This document shows positions 9,333 through 17,852 of a DNA stretch of 64,000 nt, one piece after another (positions within the stretch are counted from its first letter, which is position 1; each line of letters opens with the position of its first letter). A program made the translations under genes and the position numbers. This DNA is from Peptacetobacter sp900550335 (GTDB lineage: Bacteria > Bacillota > Clostridia > Peptostreptococcales > Peptostreptococcaceae). Below the pieces are notes generated by a model that was not told where the DNA came from, searched no databases, and worked only from the letters and a program-made list of their open reading frames with translations. Where the stretch lies: the NCBI RefSeq assembly GCF_047528295.1, contig NZ_CP180001.1, positions 124,001-188,000 of the forward strand, written 5' to 3'.

Positions 9333-10736
9333 CTATTCAAACTGTGATTTGCTGTAGTTTTCTATTATAAGAGGGTAATTTCCATCGAAGCATCCTGTAC
9401 AGAAATCTCTGCAACATTTTCCACATGCTTTCTTTAACCCCTCTATGCTTATAAATCCTAGTGAATCAGCGCCTATGCTTTTTCTGATTTCTTCTAATTC
9501 CATTTTATTTGCTATTAGATTTTCTTCGCTATCTATGTCTGTTCCAAAGTTACAAGTGTGTTTGAACATCGGTGAAGATACAAGCATATGCACCTCTTTA
9601 GCACCTGCCCGTCTTACATTTTTGATTATCTTAGCACTTGTAGTTCCTCTTACTATAGAGTCGTCTATAAGTATTACTCTCTTGTCTTTTAAATTACTTG
9701 CAAGAGGATTTAATTTTAGTTTAACCGCTTTTTCTCTCTGCTCTTGTGTTGGGAATATGAAGCTTCTTCCAATGTATCTATTCTTTACAAATCCAAATTC
9801 AAAAGGCATATTGCTTTCTTTTGCATATCCAATGGCTGCCTCTATTCCACTATCTGGGACACCACACACGACATCTGCATCTATTTTGAATTCTTTTGCA
9901 AGTTCTCTTCCCATGTTTATTCTTGCATCGTATACATTTAATCCATCTATGTTTGAGTCTGTTCTGGCAAAGTAGACATACTCAAATATACAAGAGCCCT
10001 TTTTTTCTCTATTTAATATTACCTTGCTATCTATAGAAAGGTCTTCATTTATTACAACCATTTCTCCTGGTTCAATATCTCTAATTAATTCATAGTTTAT
10101 ACTATCAAATGCACAGCTTTCAGATGCCACAGCTATACCATTTTCACCTTTACCTATGCAAAGAGGTCTAAATCCCCACCCATCTCTTATAGCCACTAGC
10201 TTGTTTTGAGATGTCATTATAACAAGTGAAAATGCACCTTTTAATTTTTCAACAGATTTTTCAATAGCTTTTAATTCATCTTTTTCTGTAAGCATTTCAA
10301 ATGCGATTAATTTCGCTATAGATTCACTATCATTAGTAGATCTAAATATACAACCTTCTTTTTCAAGGCCTTTTCTTATTTCCATTGAGTTTACAATATT
10401 TCCATTGTGAGCAACTGCAACTCTTCCCCTTAGATACTCTGCTAATATTGGCTGAGTATTTGCCTTTGAGTTAGAGCCTGTTGTAGAGTATCTAACGTGC
10501 CCTATAGACACCTCAGCATCTCCTAAGTCGCTTATATCCTTTGCTGAAAATACCTCACTTACTAGACCTTTATTTTTAAATAGGTTTATTTTTTCTCCAA
10601 CTAACGATGCTATTCCTGCACCTTCCTGACCTCTGTGCTGAAGTGCCATAAGTGCAGAATGAGTCATACTAGCTGAATCATTTTCTTTGGTTCTTATCCC
10701 AAAAACTCCACATTCTTCTCTTAACTTTTCTTCCAT
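9333..10736 (-). CDS. purF: Amidophosphoribosyltransferase
   Basis: 467 residues, Bacillus-type. It transfers glutamine amide nitrogen to PRPP, the committed step of purine synthesis. An eight-residue propeptide precedes Cys9 of CGVFGI, the N-terminal nucleophile after cleavage. The PRPP-binding loop VILIDDSIVRGTTS lies in the C-terminal phosphoribosyltransferase domain. Cysteines at 438, 441, 442, 446 and 449 near the C-terminus fit the oxygen-sensitive [4Fe-4S] cluster of this subfamily, which in B. subtilis marks the enzyme for loss in air. It lies between purA and carA on the same strand. Confidence 0.97.
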   Translation of the reverse strand: MEEKLREECGVFGIRTKENDSASMTHSALMALQHRGQEGAGIASLVGEKINLFKNKGLVSEVFSAKDISDLGDAEVSIGHVRYSTTGSNSKANTQPILAEYLRGRVAVAHNGNIVNSMEIRKGLEKEGCIFRSTNDSESIAKLIAFEMLTEKDELKAIEKSVEKLKGAFSLVIMTSQNKLVAIRDGWGFRPLCIGKGENGIAVASESCAFDSINYELIRDIEPGEMVVINEDLSIDSKVILNREKKGSCIFEYVYFARTDSNIDGLNVYDARINMGRELAKEFKIDADVVCGVPDSGIEAAIGYAKESNMPFEFGFVKNRYIGRSFIFPTQEQREKAVKLKLNPLASNLKDKRVILIDDSIVRGTTSAKIIKNVRRAGAKEVHMLVSSPMFKHTCNFGTDIDSEENLIANKMELEEIRKSIGADSLGFISIEGLKKACGKCCRDFCTGCFDGNYPLIIENYSKSQFE

Positions 10737-10795
10737 TCTTCTATTCCTCTTTTTTGATATAGTTTTTGTTTACTTTATAGTTTTTCTTTTAAATA

Positions 10796-10831
10796 GGGAT
10801 ATGCCCTGTAAAAATTTACAAAACATATCCC
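10796..10831 (-). terminator. Hairpin between purA and purF, weak terminator
   Basis: GGGATATG (10796-10803) pairs with CATATCCC (10824-10831), with an inner GTAAA/TTTAC stem. On the minus strand only TATTT follows, so it may lower rather than stop transcription from purA into purF. Confidence 0.45.
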
Positions 10832-10866
10832 ATTATTCTCAAATTGTCTGCAACGATGCAAAAATA

Positions 10867-12147
10867 CTAGTCTGGCACTACTATGTATTCTTCTCTTTCA
10901 GCTCCAACTGAAACGTATTTTATTTTGCATCCAACAGCTTTTTCTATATATTTTATGTACTCTCTAGCTGCTTCTGGTAATTCTTCTAATTTTCTGCAAC
11001 CAGATATATCTTCATGCCATCCATCTACATATTCGTAAACTGGTTTAGCATTTTCTAATTTTTCTCCTATTGGGAATACATCTAATTCTTTTCCCTCAAA
11101 AGTATATCCTACACATACTGGTATTTTATCCATGTATGAAAGAACATCTAATTTAGTAAGTGCTATTTCATCTGCACCCTGCATTCTAACACCGTATTTA
11201 GATGCTAGAACGTCAAATCCACCAACTCTTCTTGGTCTACCTGTAGCAGCACCGTATTCGTTACCAGCTTTTCTTAAATGTTCTGCTTCATCTCCAAATA
11301 ATTCAGCTGTGAAAGGTCCTTCACCTACACAAGTAGAGTAAGCTTTCATTATACCTACAGTAAGGTCTAATTTTCTATTTGGCACCCCAGCCCCTATTGG
11401 TGCGTAAGAAGCTATAGTTGATGATGAAGATGTAAATGGATATATACCAAAATCTATATCTCTTAAAGCACCTAACTGTGCTTCAAACATTACATTTTTA
11501 CCATTTGCAGCTGCTTCATCTATGAAAAGACCTGTATCACATATATAATCTTTTAATTCATATCCGTACTCTTTTATCCATGCAAACATTTCTTCTGCAT
11601 CTAATTTTTCAGATTCGTAACCTTTTTCTATCATAAGGTTTTTCCATTCAACTATGTTTGCTATTTTAGCTTTTAAGCTTTCTTCACTGTCAAGAAGATC
11701 TCCCATTCTTATACCTTTTTTCATGTATTTATCTCCGTATACTGGAGCTATACCTCTTCTTGTTGAACCGTACTTAGCATCTTTTAATCTTTCTTCTTCT
11801 AAACAGTCCTGCTGAACGTGATATGGCATACATATTATAGCTCTATCACTTATTTTTAAGTTTTCTGGAGTTATTTTTATTCCAGCTTCTCTTAATCTTC
11901 CCATTTCTCCATGAAGATGTTTTAAATCTATTACAACACCGTTCCCCATAACATTTACAACATCTTCTCTTAATATTCCTGATGGAAGTAGATTAAGAAC
12001 GAATTTTCCTTTTTCATTTATTACTGTATGTCCCGCATTGTTTCCACCCTGGTATCTTACAACAACATCGTAATCTTCTGAAAGAAGGTCTACCATTCTT
12101 CCTTTTCCTTCGTCTCCCCAGTTTATTCCTGTTATAGCTGTTAACAT
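10867..12147 (-). CDS. purA: Adenylosuccinate synthetase
   Basis: 426 residues, usual length. It joins IMP and aspartate with GTP on the AMP branch. The N-terminal P-loop-like WGDEGKGRMVD (about 10-20) holds the catalytic Asp13. GGNNAGHT (about 35-42) carries the catalytic His, and TGRPRRVGGFD and the LTKLDVL guanine-recognition segment follow. It is the first gene of the minus-strand nucleotide cluster and has a leader of about 220 nt with a complete intrinsic terminator between promoter and start codon. Confidence 0.97.
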   Translation of the reverse strand: MLTAITGINWGDEGKGRMVDLLSEDYDVVVRYQGGNNAGHTVINEKGKFVLNLLPSGILREDVVNVMGNGVVIDLKHLHGEMGRLREAGIKITPENLKISDRAIICMPYHVQQDCLEEERLKDAKYGSTRRGIAPVYGDKYMKKGIRMGDLLDSEESLKAKIANIVEWKNLMIEKGYESEKLDAEEMFAWIKEYGYELKDYICDTGLFIDEAAANGKNVMFEAQLGALRDIDFGIYPFTSSSSTIASYAPIGAGVPNRKLDLTVGIMKAYSTCVGEGPFTAELFGDEAEHLRKAGNEYGAATGRPRRVGGFDVLASKYGVRMQGADEIALTKLDVLSYMDKIPVCVGYTFEGKELDVFPIGEKLENAKPVYEYVDGWHEDISGCRKLEELPEAAREYIKYIEKAVGCKIKYVSVGAEREEYIVVPD

Positions 12148-12273
12148 ATATTACCTATCCTTTCTACCGCCCTACTGCGATAATGACAATATTTAAAGTA
12201 ATCAATAGTACTTTACTACCCATTTTTTCTTAGTTCAAAATGTGGTTTAAATGAACTTTCTATTTTTCGCCCC

Positions 12274-12354
12274 AAAAAAGGTGTTTACCAAAAGAAGGGT
12301 ATAAAAATTCCCAAATGAATTTAAAAAATCACCCTTTTCCCCCTGATAAACACC
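12274..12354 (-). promoter_or_regulatory. Candidate transcription attenuator in the purA leader
   Basis: On the minus strand GGTGTTTA (12354-12347) pairs with TAAACACC (12287-12280), followed at once by six T (12279-12274). Inside, AAGGGT/ACCCTT and AAATTC/GAATTT add two stacked stems. It starts about 14 nt after the predicted transcription start and ends about 125 nt before purA, so it must be disrupted or bypassed for purA expression. I see no known riboswitch consensus (purine, ZTP/pfl, PRPP). The signal, whether protein, ligand or polymerase slippage, is unknown. Confidence 0.6.
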
Positions 12355-12374
12355 CTCATGTTCAAATCTAGGTT

Positions 12375-12404
12375 ATTATATCATTCTATCAACTAGTATG
12401 TCAA
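12375..12404 (-). promoter_or_regulatory. Promoter of purA
   Basis: On the minus strand TTGACA (12404-12399), an 18-bp spacer and TATAAT (12380-12375). Both hexamers match consensus. The start would lie near 12368. Confidence 0.8.
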
Positions 12405-12452
12405 TTGAGGAAAACATTATACAAAAATATTTTTGAAATTTAATTATAAATA

Positions 12453-12468
12453 TTCGTTATATAACGAA
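12453..12468. promoter_or_regulatory. 16-bp perfect palindrome upstream of the purA promoter
   Basis: TTCGTTATATAACGAA is fully self-complementary and lies about 50 bp upstream of the purA -35 box. It resembles an operator for a dimeric regulator. It does not fit the B. subtilis PurBox or the LexA box well. Its target could be purA or nothing at all. Confidence 0.4.
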
Positions 12469-12545
12469 ATATATTTTATATTTTTGTAAAATAGAACGCT
12501 TTTTATCTAATCTATAATATAAATCACTACAATTTCCTCAAAAGT

Positions 12546-12579
12546 AAAAAAGAGCTATTACAAAACTTTGCAACAGCTC
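12546..12579 (-). terminator. Terminator after the 12.6-kb gene
   Basis: GAGCTATTACAAA pairs with the CTTTGCAACAGCTC arm with mismatches (12552-12579). The minus strand then has a T6 tract (plus-strand A run at 12546-12551), placed just after the stop codon. Confidence 0.75.
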
Positions 12580-12587
12580 ATAAATCT

Positions 12588-13076
12588 CTAACTATAAAAT
12601 TTTGAAGCTCCTAAAAGCCGTCTTTTGCCAAATATCTGAGCTATACTGTTTAGCTTCTGTATTTCTATTTTCTTAAATGCTACAACCAGTATAAATTTAA
12701 AATCATCAAAATCCTGATTTATACTATATATATTGAAATGACATCTTACATCGTCAAATCCATATTTTTCCTGTAGCTCTTCTTCAAACTCGTCAGCAAA
12801 ACCTTTTATATAATCTCTTATATCTTCATAAAACATATCAAAATATCCGTCATCAAGCTCCTCACCAAGTGATTCTATCAACGACTCTAAATCATACTTG
12901 GCTGCAAATAACTCCTTAGACAACTGACAATCAAATACTAATATATCTTTTTCATTTATAGAATCTGATATATCCTGACATTTTTCAATATCGTCATTCA
13001 TCATAAGTAAGTCTTTTATCTCTCTACTTTTTACGTCTATCTTTCTTCTGTTATTAGTCAATTTTAAAGAAACCAT
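12588..13076 (-). CDS. Uncharacterised 162-residue acidic protein
   Basis: I do not recognise this family. The protein is soluble-looking, with no signal peptide or membrane segment. A basic N-terminus (LTNNRRKIDVKSREIKDLL) is followed by an acidic helical middle (about 65-110, rich in E and D) and a C-terminal stretch of mixed strands and helices ending KRRLLGASKFYS. The start is well supported by AAGGGGGG upstream. It lies 12 bp after the HAD nucleotidase gene and just before a terminator, so it is the last gene of a probable operon. Confidence 0.8.
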   Translation of the reverse strand: MVSLKLTNNRRKIDVKSREIKDLLMMNDDIEKCQDISDSINEKDILVFDCQLSKELFAAKYDLESLIESLGEELDDGYFDMFYEDIRDYIKGFADEFEEELQEKYGFDDVRCHFNIYSINQDFDDFKFILVVAFKKIEIQKLNSIAQIFGKRRLLGASKFYS

Positions 13077-13088
13077 ATTTATCCCCCC

Positions 13089-13655
13089 TTATTTCAATTT
13101 ATTGGAGATGAATTTATCAATCTCTTTCCAATCTCTTACCCTAGTTATATTATCACATTCTACATCTTTATTGTAGTTTGTGTCAATTAAAATAACCTCA
13201 ATTCCTCTTTTTGCTATATCTAAAGCATTATTGGGGTCATCTTCAATAAAAATATCGCATCCCAAGTCAATAGCCTTACCACTTTTTTTAACTGGCCCTA
13301 ACAAATATATATTATTTGCATTTATACCATATTTATCAAACCATTTTTCTGTGATTTCTTTTAAACATTCTCTTCTAGCAGTTACAAAGTATATATTTAC
13401 ACCTTTCGTATTCTCGAGCTTCTTTATTACTTCAATAGCAAATTCAGCTGGCTCTGCTACTTCATACGTGTAACTGTAGTTGTTATCAAAATTTATATAA
13501 AAATCACCTTCAACAGTTCCATACAGCTGCTCCCAGTCTAATGTAGTATACTGCTCTTTTGTTATATTCTTTCCAAAAATTTCATTTAAAAACGGTATAA
13601 ATCCATAAGGATCTGTAACCGTTCCATCTATATCTATACCTATATTTATACCCAT
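13089..13655 (-). CDS. HAD-family 5'(3')-nucleotidase-like hydrolase
   Basis: 188 residues. The first HAD motif GIDIDGTVTD supplies Asp8 as nucleophile and Asp10 as acid/base. FVTARRE near 95-101 is motif II, the K in GPVKKSGKA fits motif III, and IFIEDDPNNA fits motif IV. The short length and cap fit the NT5C-type deoxyribonucleotidase group (PF06941), which removes phosphate from (deoxy)nucleoside monophosphates, but the substrate is inferred. It is 12 bp upstream of the unknown gene and 57 bp downstream of the metallophosphoesterase. Confidence 0.85.
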   Translation of the reverse strand: MGINIGIDIDGTVTDPYGFIPFLNEIFGKNITKEQYTTLDWEQLYGTVEGDFYINFDNNYSYTYEVAEPAEFAIEVIKKLENTKGVNIYFVTARRECLKEITEKWFDKYGINANNIYLLGPVKKSGKAIDLGCDIFIEDDPNNALDIAKRGIEVILIDTNYNKDVECDNITRVRDWKEIDKFISNKLK

Positions 13656-13712
13656 TTTAAAACTAATTCACTCTTTCTTTTTAATTATAACCTCTGACTA
13701 AATTATCCTATT

Positions 13713-14405
13713 TTAGTCCATTACCTTTATAGGCACAAAATCAACATAATCTGCTGATACTAGATTGTATTCTATTCCATTTCTAATACCCTTTAACCCC
13801 ATTTTAAACGATTCTTCTCCATGAAGATGACCGTAATACACCTTTTCAACTCCATACTTTTCATACAAGTCCGTAAATACAGACGGCTCCAAAGAATCGT
13901 TAGTAGGTGGATAATGAGTAATTACTATTATTTTTTCATATCCTGCCTTTTTTGCCTCTTTAAGCGAAATTTCTATTCTTATCGCTTCTCTATCGTAAAT
14001 TCTTTTGTCTTCTTCTGTAAATTTAAATTCATTTGGACAAATCCAACCTCTTCCTCCGCAGATTGCATAGTCTTTATATGTAAAAAATCCTGTCTGTATG
14101 AATCTCATGTCGTCGTACATCTTATTCATCTTAGTAACTGTACTCCACCAATAGTCATGATTTCCCTTTATAAAGAACTTCTGTCCTGGAAGATTGTGTA
14201 TCATATCAAAGTCAGACTGCGCATCCTTCATCTTCGTTCCCCACGATACATCGCCCAAAACTAAAACAACATCTCCTTCTTTAACTGTAGACTCCCAATT
14301 AACTTTTATTTTTTCATCGTGATTTTGCCACTTTTCTCCAAAAATATCCATTGGCTTGTCTACAGAAGAAGATAAATGTAAATCTCCTATTGCATATAAA
14401 CTCAT
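13713..14405 (-). CDS. Calcineurin-like metallophosphoesterase
   Basis: 230 residues with all motifs of a dinuclear metallophosphoesterase: GDLH (7-10), GDVSWG (51-56), GNHD (81-84), TH (163-164) and GHLHG (192-196). These bind two metal ions and should hydrolyse a phosphomonoester or phosphodiester. The protein is cytosolic, without a signal peptide. The substrate is unknown. The start follows AAGGAA. It lies only 5 bp after the alarmone synthetase gene, so a link to nucleotide or alarmone turnover is possible but unproven. Confidence 0.9.
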   Translation of the reverse strand: MSLYAIGDLHLSSSVDKPMDIFGEKWQNHDEKIKVNWESTVKEGDVVLVLGDVSWGTKMKDAQSDFDMIHNLPGQKFFIKGNHDYWWSTVTKMNKMYDDMRFIQTGFFTYKDYAICGGRGWICPNEFKFTEEDKRIYDREAIRIEISLKEAKKAGYEKIIVITHYPPTNDSLEPSVFTDLYEKYGVEKVYYGHLHGEESFKMGLKGIRNGIEYNLVSADYVDFVPIKVMD

Positions 14406-14410
14406 ATTAT

Positions 14411-15214
14411 TTATTCCTTCATTTTATGATTTTTTATTTCTTCTATTTTTAAACCTATCTCGTCTTTAAGCTCCAATACTTCTTTAACATCTTCAATAGA
14501 ATTCTGAATCATGTCTAATCTTCTCTGATACTGTATTGCATTGTTTGTATATCCTAGTTCTCTAACCTCTTGAATTCTATCAAGTACATCTTTAACAGCT
14601 AACTCTCTCATCCGATACATAGACTGAGCATTCATTATATCCTCTCTTATCTCTCCCATTTCCTGGTCTAATAAAAATGCTGCATCTGCTGCTCTTCTAA
14701 GTCTAACAGCTAATGTATCTGGTATATAGTGCTCGTATTTGTATTTTAATGAATGTTCTATTGTCGCCCAGAAGTTCATTGCAAGTGTTCTTATCTGTAT
14801 TTCGCATGTAACTTCTTTTGATCCGTCTACTGTATTTATAGGATATTTTATTATAACATGATAGCTTCTATATCCACTTTCTTTGTAATTTTTTATGTAG
14901 TCCTTTTCATTTATTATTGTCATATCATTTCTACTTCTGATAAGGTCTACTATAGTGTATATATCCTCAACAAACTGACACATTATTCTTATACCAGCTA
15001 TATCTTCAATCTCAGCTTCTATATCTGTTGCATTTAACTTTTTAGCTTTTGCAACTATAGATGCTATTTTTTTAGTTCTACCTGTTACAAATTCTATAGG
15101 AGAATAATCTCCTCTTTCTAAAAATTCTTTTCTTATATTTTTAAATTTTACCTTTAATTCTTCTACTGCATTGTTGTAGGGAGCTAGTATGGCTTTCCAA
15201 TCTTCATACTGCAT
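14411..15214 (-). CDS. relQ: Small alarmone synthetase, RelQ/YjbM type
   Basis: 267 residues. A single RelA/SpoT synthetase domain without hydrolase or TGS-ACT regions. The ATP-binding GRTKK is at 45-49, DIAGIRI at 71-77, the GYRSYHVI substrate loop at 114-121 and EIQIRTLAMNFWATIEH at 138-154. It transfers pyrophosphate from ATP to GTP or GDP to make (p)ppGpp. The C-terminus beyond about 200 is a predicted coiled coil (ELAVKDVLDRIQEV onward), longer than the roughly 210-residue B. subtilis protein. The ribosome site is GAGGAGGG. Homologues form tetramers, and the extended tail could affect that. Confidence 0.92.
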   Translation of the reverse strand: MQYEDWKAILAPYNNAVEELKVKFKNIRKEFLERGDYSPIEFVTGRTKKIASIVAKAKKLNATDIEAEIEDIAGIRIMCQFVEDIYTIVDLIRSRNDMTIINEKDYIKNYKESGYRSYHVIIKYPINTVDGSKEVTCEIQIRTLAMNFWATIEHSLKYKYEHYIPDTLAVRLRRAADAAFLLDQEMGEIREDIMNAQSMYRMRELAVKDVLDRIQEVRELGYTNNAIQYQRRLDMIQNSIEDVKEVLELKDEIGLKIEEIKNHKMKE

Positions 15215-15312
15215 AATTATCCCTCCTCTTTTATTCTTTTTCTTATTTAAAAAACATTTAAAAATTTTCCATTGTCTATTTTAACATATTTTAGGATAAT
15301 TTATTCTAAAAT

Positions 15313-16257
15313 CTAGTTTTCTTTTAAAAAATATAATAACTCTCCATCTTCTATTTTATAATCAACTTCTCCCTTATCTAGCAAGTATGCAATAAGAGAT
15401 ACTAATGACGATTTAAAGAAGTGATACTCCTTATAATTGCACTTTAAATCGTTGTCTACTATTATATGTTTTAAAAGTTTATCATATCCAAGCTCCTCCT
15501 TAGATAATACTGCCTTTACCTGTTCAATATATTTTATAACCGCATCTCTATTTTTTTCAATAAGCGATTTGGATTCTTCTCTATTAATAATCTCTCTAGA
15601 ATGGCCTAAGACAATTTTATCGTAATCCATTGTTTCTAACTTATCTAAAGATTTTAGCTGTTTTGCAACATCAAATGTAAACAGAAAATCGAATTTATCT
15701 AGCATTTCCTCTCCAACTAACAAATCCCCTATGAAAAATACTCTATCTGGTGTTAAAAATCCAATACTTCCTTCAGTATGACCTTTTAAATTTACCACCC
15801 TTATTTCATTTTCGCTTAGCGTTCTTCCATCATCCTCAAAATTTTCTCCTGTATTTAGGTCAAATATTCCCTCTGTTATTACCTTGTCTACAGTTGTAAT
15901 ATCTCTTTCTTTCATCTTAGATGCATTTATCATTATTTCGCAGCTATTTCCACCTACTATATATGTAGGAAAAAGTATAGGGTTTTCTATATAAAGACTC
16001 CCATAAGCTGATGATACGTTGATTACAGAAGGTCTATTCTCTTTGATTTGACCACAACCACCATAATGGTCGTCGTGCTCATGTGTATTTAGTATATACT
16101 TAACTTCAAAACCTGCATCCTCTATTTTTTTTAGTATTCTTTTAGGTCTTGAACCCGCCAAGCCTGGGTCTATTATTACAGCATTATTTCCATATGTGTA
16201 TACTCCCGTGTTAGTTCCACCCTTTATGAAATATGTATTATTTGCTATTTTTTTCAT
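15313..16257 (-). CDS. Metallo-beta-lactamase-fold hydrolase
   Basis: 314 residues. The N-terminal MBL domain has THEHDDH (58-64), GHTEGS near 159-164 and GHSRE near 218, the ligands of a dinuclear zinc site. The glyoxalase-II-like order suggests a thioester or similar hydrolase. A C-terminal helical part (about 230-314) ends in a small domain that may be a winged helix or a cap. No signal peptide. It lies alone between relQ (98 bp) and the cysteine-cluster gene (69 bp). The substrate cannot be read from the sequence. Confidence 0.88.
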   Translation of the reverse strand: MKKIANNTYFIKGGTNTGVYTYGNNAVIIDPGLAGSRPKRILKKIEDAGFEVKYILNTHEHDDHYGGCGQIKENRPSVINVSSAYGSLYIENPILFPTYIVGGNSCEIMINASKMKERDITTVDKVITEGIFDLNTGENFEDDGRTLSENEIRVVNLKGHTEGSIGFLTPDRVFFIGDLLVGEEMLDKFDFLFTFDVAKQLKSLDKLETMDYDKIVLGHSREIINREESKSLIEKNRDAVIKYIEQVKAVLSKEELGYDKLLKHIIVDNDLKCNYKEYHFFKSSLVSLIAYLLDKGEVDYKIEDGELLYFLKEN

Positions 16258-16326
16258 TTATATCACTCTTCTCTGTTTTTTAATTTATAGTAATAAAGTA
16301 ACTGGTAATATTCTATAAAATTTTTA

Positions 16327-17070
16327 TTATTTTTTACATAAAGACACTATCTTCTTAATTCTTTTTAATACTTTTTCTCCTTGTTTGAAGTCCTGAGAAA
16401 TTCTTATCTTCATATTATAAGATGTATCTGTAAAGAATAGAGAGTCTATAAAATACTCTACTATACCCCTATCTCTAAAATCTATGTCTATCATTCCCTT
16501 TGAGTATATTTGAGAATCTAATATCATTATCTGATCTAAATAAGATAATCTCTCTTCCTTAGATAATCTTTCTCCATTATCTGGTATGAATTTTTCGCAG
16601 TATTCTATTCTATATTCTACAACATCCTCATTTATTTCAAATCCATATCTAGCCTTCATAAGGTCTCTATAGTCCCTATTCTTCTCTTTTATAGAATCTA
16701 AATTTAGATTATAATCGCTTTTATACCAATGCCCAAAGATTCTACAGTTTAAAGGTCTAACCTCATATATTGCACATCTCTTGTTTTCATCTAAGAAAGG
16801 ACATGGTTTCTTTTCTTTATATTCCATAAAGTAGTAATCTAATACCTTGTCTATGTACTTACTGTATAATTCAGGTCTTTCTTTTAGATATTTATATATA
16901 TTTAAAAACTCAGTTAAGTTTATTCCAACAGATTCCATACAGCATTTTGCACACCCTTCACACTTTCCAGAAGGCACTGTATCGTATATTTTATTTAATT
17001 TTTCAAATATGCCATTTTTTTCGGCATAAGCTATAGATTTTTCTATTTCATCTCTTTTTATACTAGACAT
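16327..17070 (-). CDS. YkgJ-family cysteine-cluster protein
   Basis: 247 residues with the metal-binding cysteine pattern of the YkgJ (CxxCxxCC) family: Cys37, 40, 43 and 44, then Cys90, 99 and 109 in CPFLDENKRC and NCRIFGHW. The family is often annotated as zinc- or iron-chelating, or as a putative Fe-S oxidoreductase, and its function is largely unknown. The C-terminal half is helical, without recognisable motifs. It is the first gene of the 12.6-17.1 kb minus-strand group and is divergent from the two small unknown genes. Confidence 0.85.
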   Translation of the reverse strand: MSSIKRDEIEKSIAYAEKNGIFEKLNKIYDTVPSGKCEGCAKCCMESVGINLTEFLNIYKYLKERPELYSKYIDKVLDYYFMEYKEKKPCPFLDENKRCAIYEVRPLNCRIFGHWYKSDYNLNLDSIKEKNRDYRDLMKARYGFEINEDVVEYRIEYCEKFIPDNGERLSKEERLSYLDQIMILDSQIYSKGMIDIDFRDRGIVEYFIDSLFFTDTSYNMKIRISQDFKQGEKVLKRIKKIVSLCKK

Positions 17071-17165
17071 TTAAATACTCCCTTTGTAATATTTGATTAT
17101 TATATTTTAACATATATTGAGGTAATTTACATAGCCTACCTCAATTATGCATATTTCAATTTATA

Positions 17166-17194
17166 TTGCTTGATTCAATGCTTTTTCGTATAAT
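17166..17194 (+). promoter_or_regulatory. Promoter of the two small unknown genes
   Basis: TTGCTT (17166-17171), a 17-bp spacer and a perfect TATAAT (17189-17194). It lies 56 bp before the first ATG. Confidence 0.7.
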
Positions 17195-17250
17195 TATATT
17201 ATTAATGATAAAAATTTTTATAACTCAAGAAAAATTACTAGGAGGATACC

Positions 17251-17499
17251 ATGAACAGATATACAAAATATATAAACATGATGGGAAGTTATTACACAAA
17301 AGACTTCGAAAAAGAAAAGAAAAATATAGTTAAGGTAAGAGAAGTTAAAGAGGAAACAGTTAGAAAATTCTTCTTACAGGGAGATTGTGAAGTATTAGTA
17401 GTTTTTGAAGATACAGGAAAAGAAATACTGATAGACGACTTCTCTCCAGAAGAAGAAATAAAAAAATACTTAGGACCTAAATTCCTTAAAAAGAGATAG
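17251..17499 (+). CDS. Uncharacterised 82-residue protein
   Basis: Family not recognised. A small, charged, probably cytosolic protein. A basic/acidic N-terminal half (KEKKNIVKVREVKEE) is followed by strands around CEVLVVFEDTGKEILID and a short acidic helix before the basic end KFLKKR. The start is convincing: AGGAGG sits seven bases upstream and a good promoter precedes it. It is translated just ahead of the next small gene (8-bp gap), so the two probably act together. Confidence 0.75.
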   Translation: MNRYTKYINMMGSYYTKDFEKEKKNIVKVREVKEETVRKFFLQGDCEVLVVFEDTGKEILIDDFSPEEEIKKYLGPKFLKKR

Positions 17500-17507
17500 G
17501 TGATTCG

Positions 17508-17852
17508 ATGATTTATAATATCGGTAATTTAAAGCTAGATTCTGATTTTGAATTTAGAGTTATTAGAGAAACAGAGGAAGATATAGATATTTTTGTAGAT
17601 ATAAACTATAGAAGTGTAGATATTGATGCCTCAGATAGTAGGATGTTTAGCTCTCGTATTCAATTTCCTTTTGTTAGAGCTATTATTTTAAGAATAGATA
17701 AGGAAGGTCATGATATGACTGTGCACATGCTTAGAAACATAGATTTGCTGTCTGCATTTGCTAATTTTGAGATAGATTTTTCTCATTCTACAATAGCCTT
17801 AAAAAATGAGTACGAAAAGGTAACTCTAAACAGAATATTTAATCCACTTTAA
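17508..17852 (+). CDS. Uncharacterised 114-residue protein
   Basis: Family not recognised. The composition suggests an all-beta or alpha/beta cytosolic protein with alternating strands (FEFRVIRETEEDIDIFVDI, FVRAIILRIDKEG, ITVHM-like segments). There is no membrane segment or metal motif. The ATG follows AGGTGATTCG directly behind the 82-residue gene, and a strong bidirectional terminator begins at its stop codon. The compact promoter-two genes-terminator unit, divergent from its neighbour, supports a real gene. Confidence 0.72.
   Translation: MIYNIGNLKLDSDFEFRVIRETEEDIDIFVDINYRSVDIDASDSRMFSSRIQFPFVRAIILRIDKEGHDMTVHMLRNIDLLSAFANFEIDFSHSTIALKNEYEKVTLNRIFNPL

Noticed and set aside
12274..12354. 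Known purine, ZTP/pfl, PRPP or THF riboswitch in the purA leader
   Set aside because: None of the conserved core sequences remembered for these classes is present, and the hairpin begins about 14 nt after the likely start.
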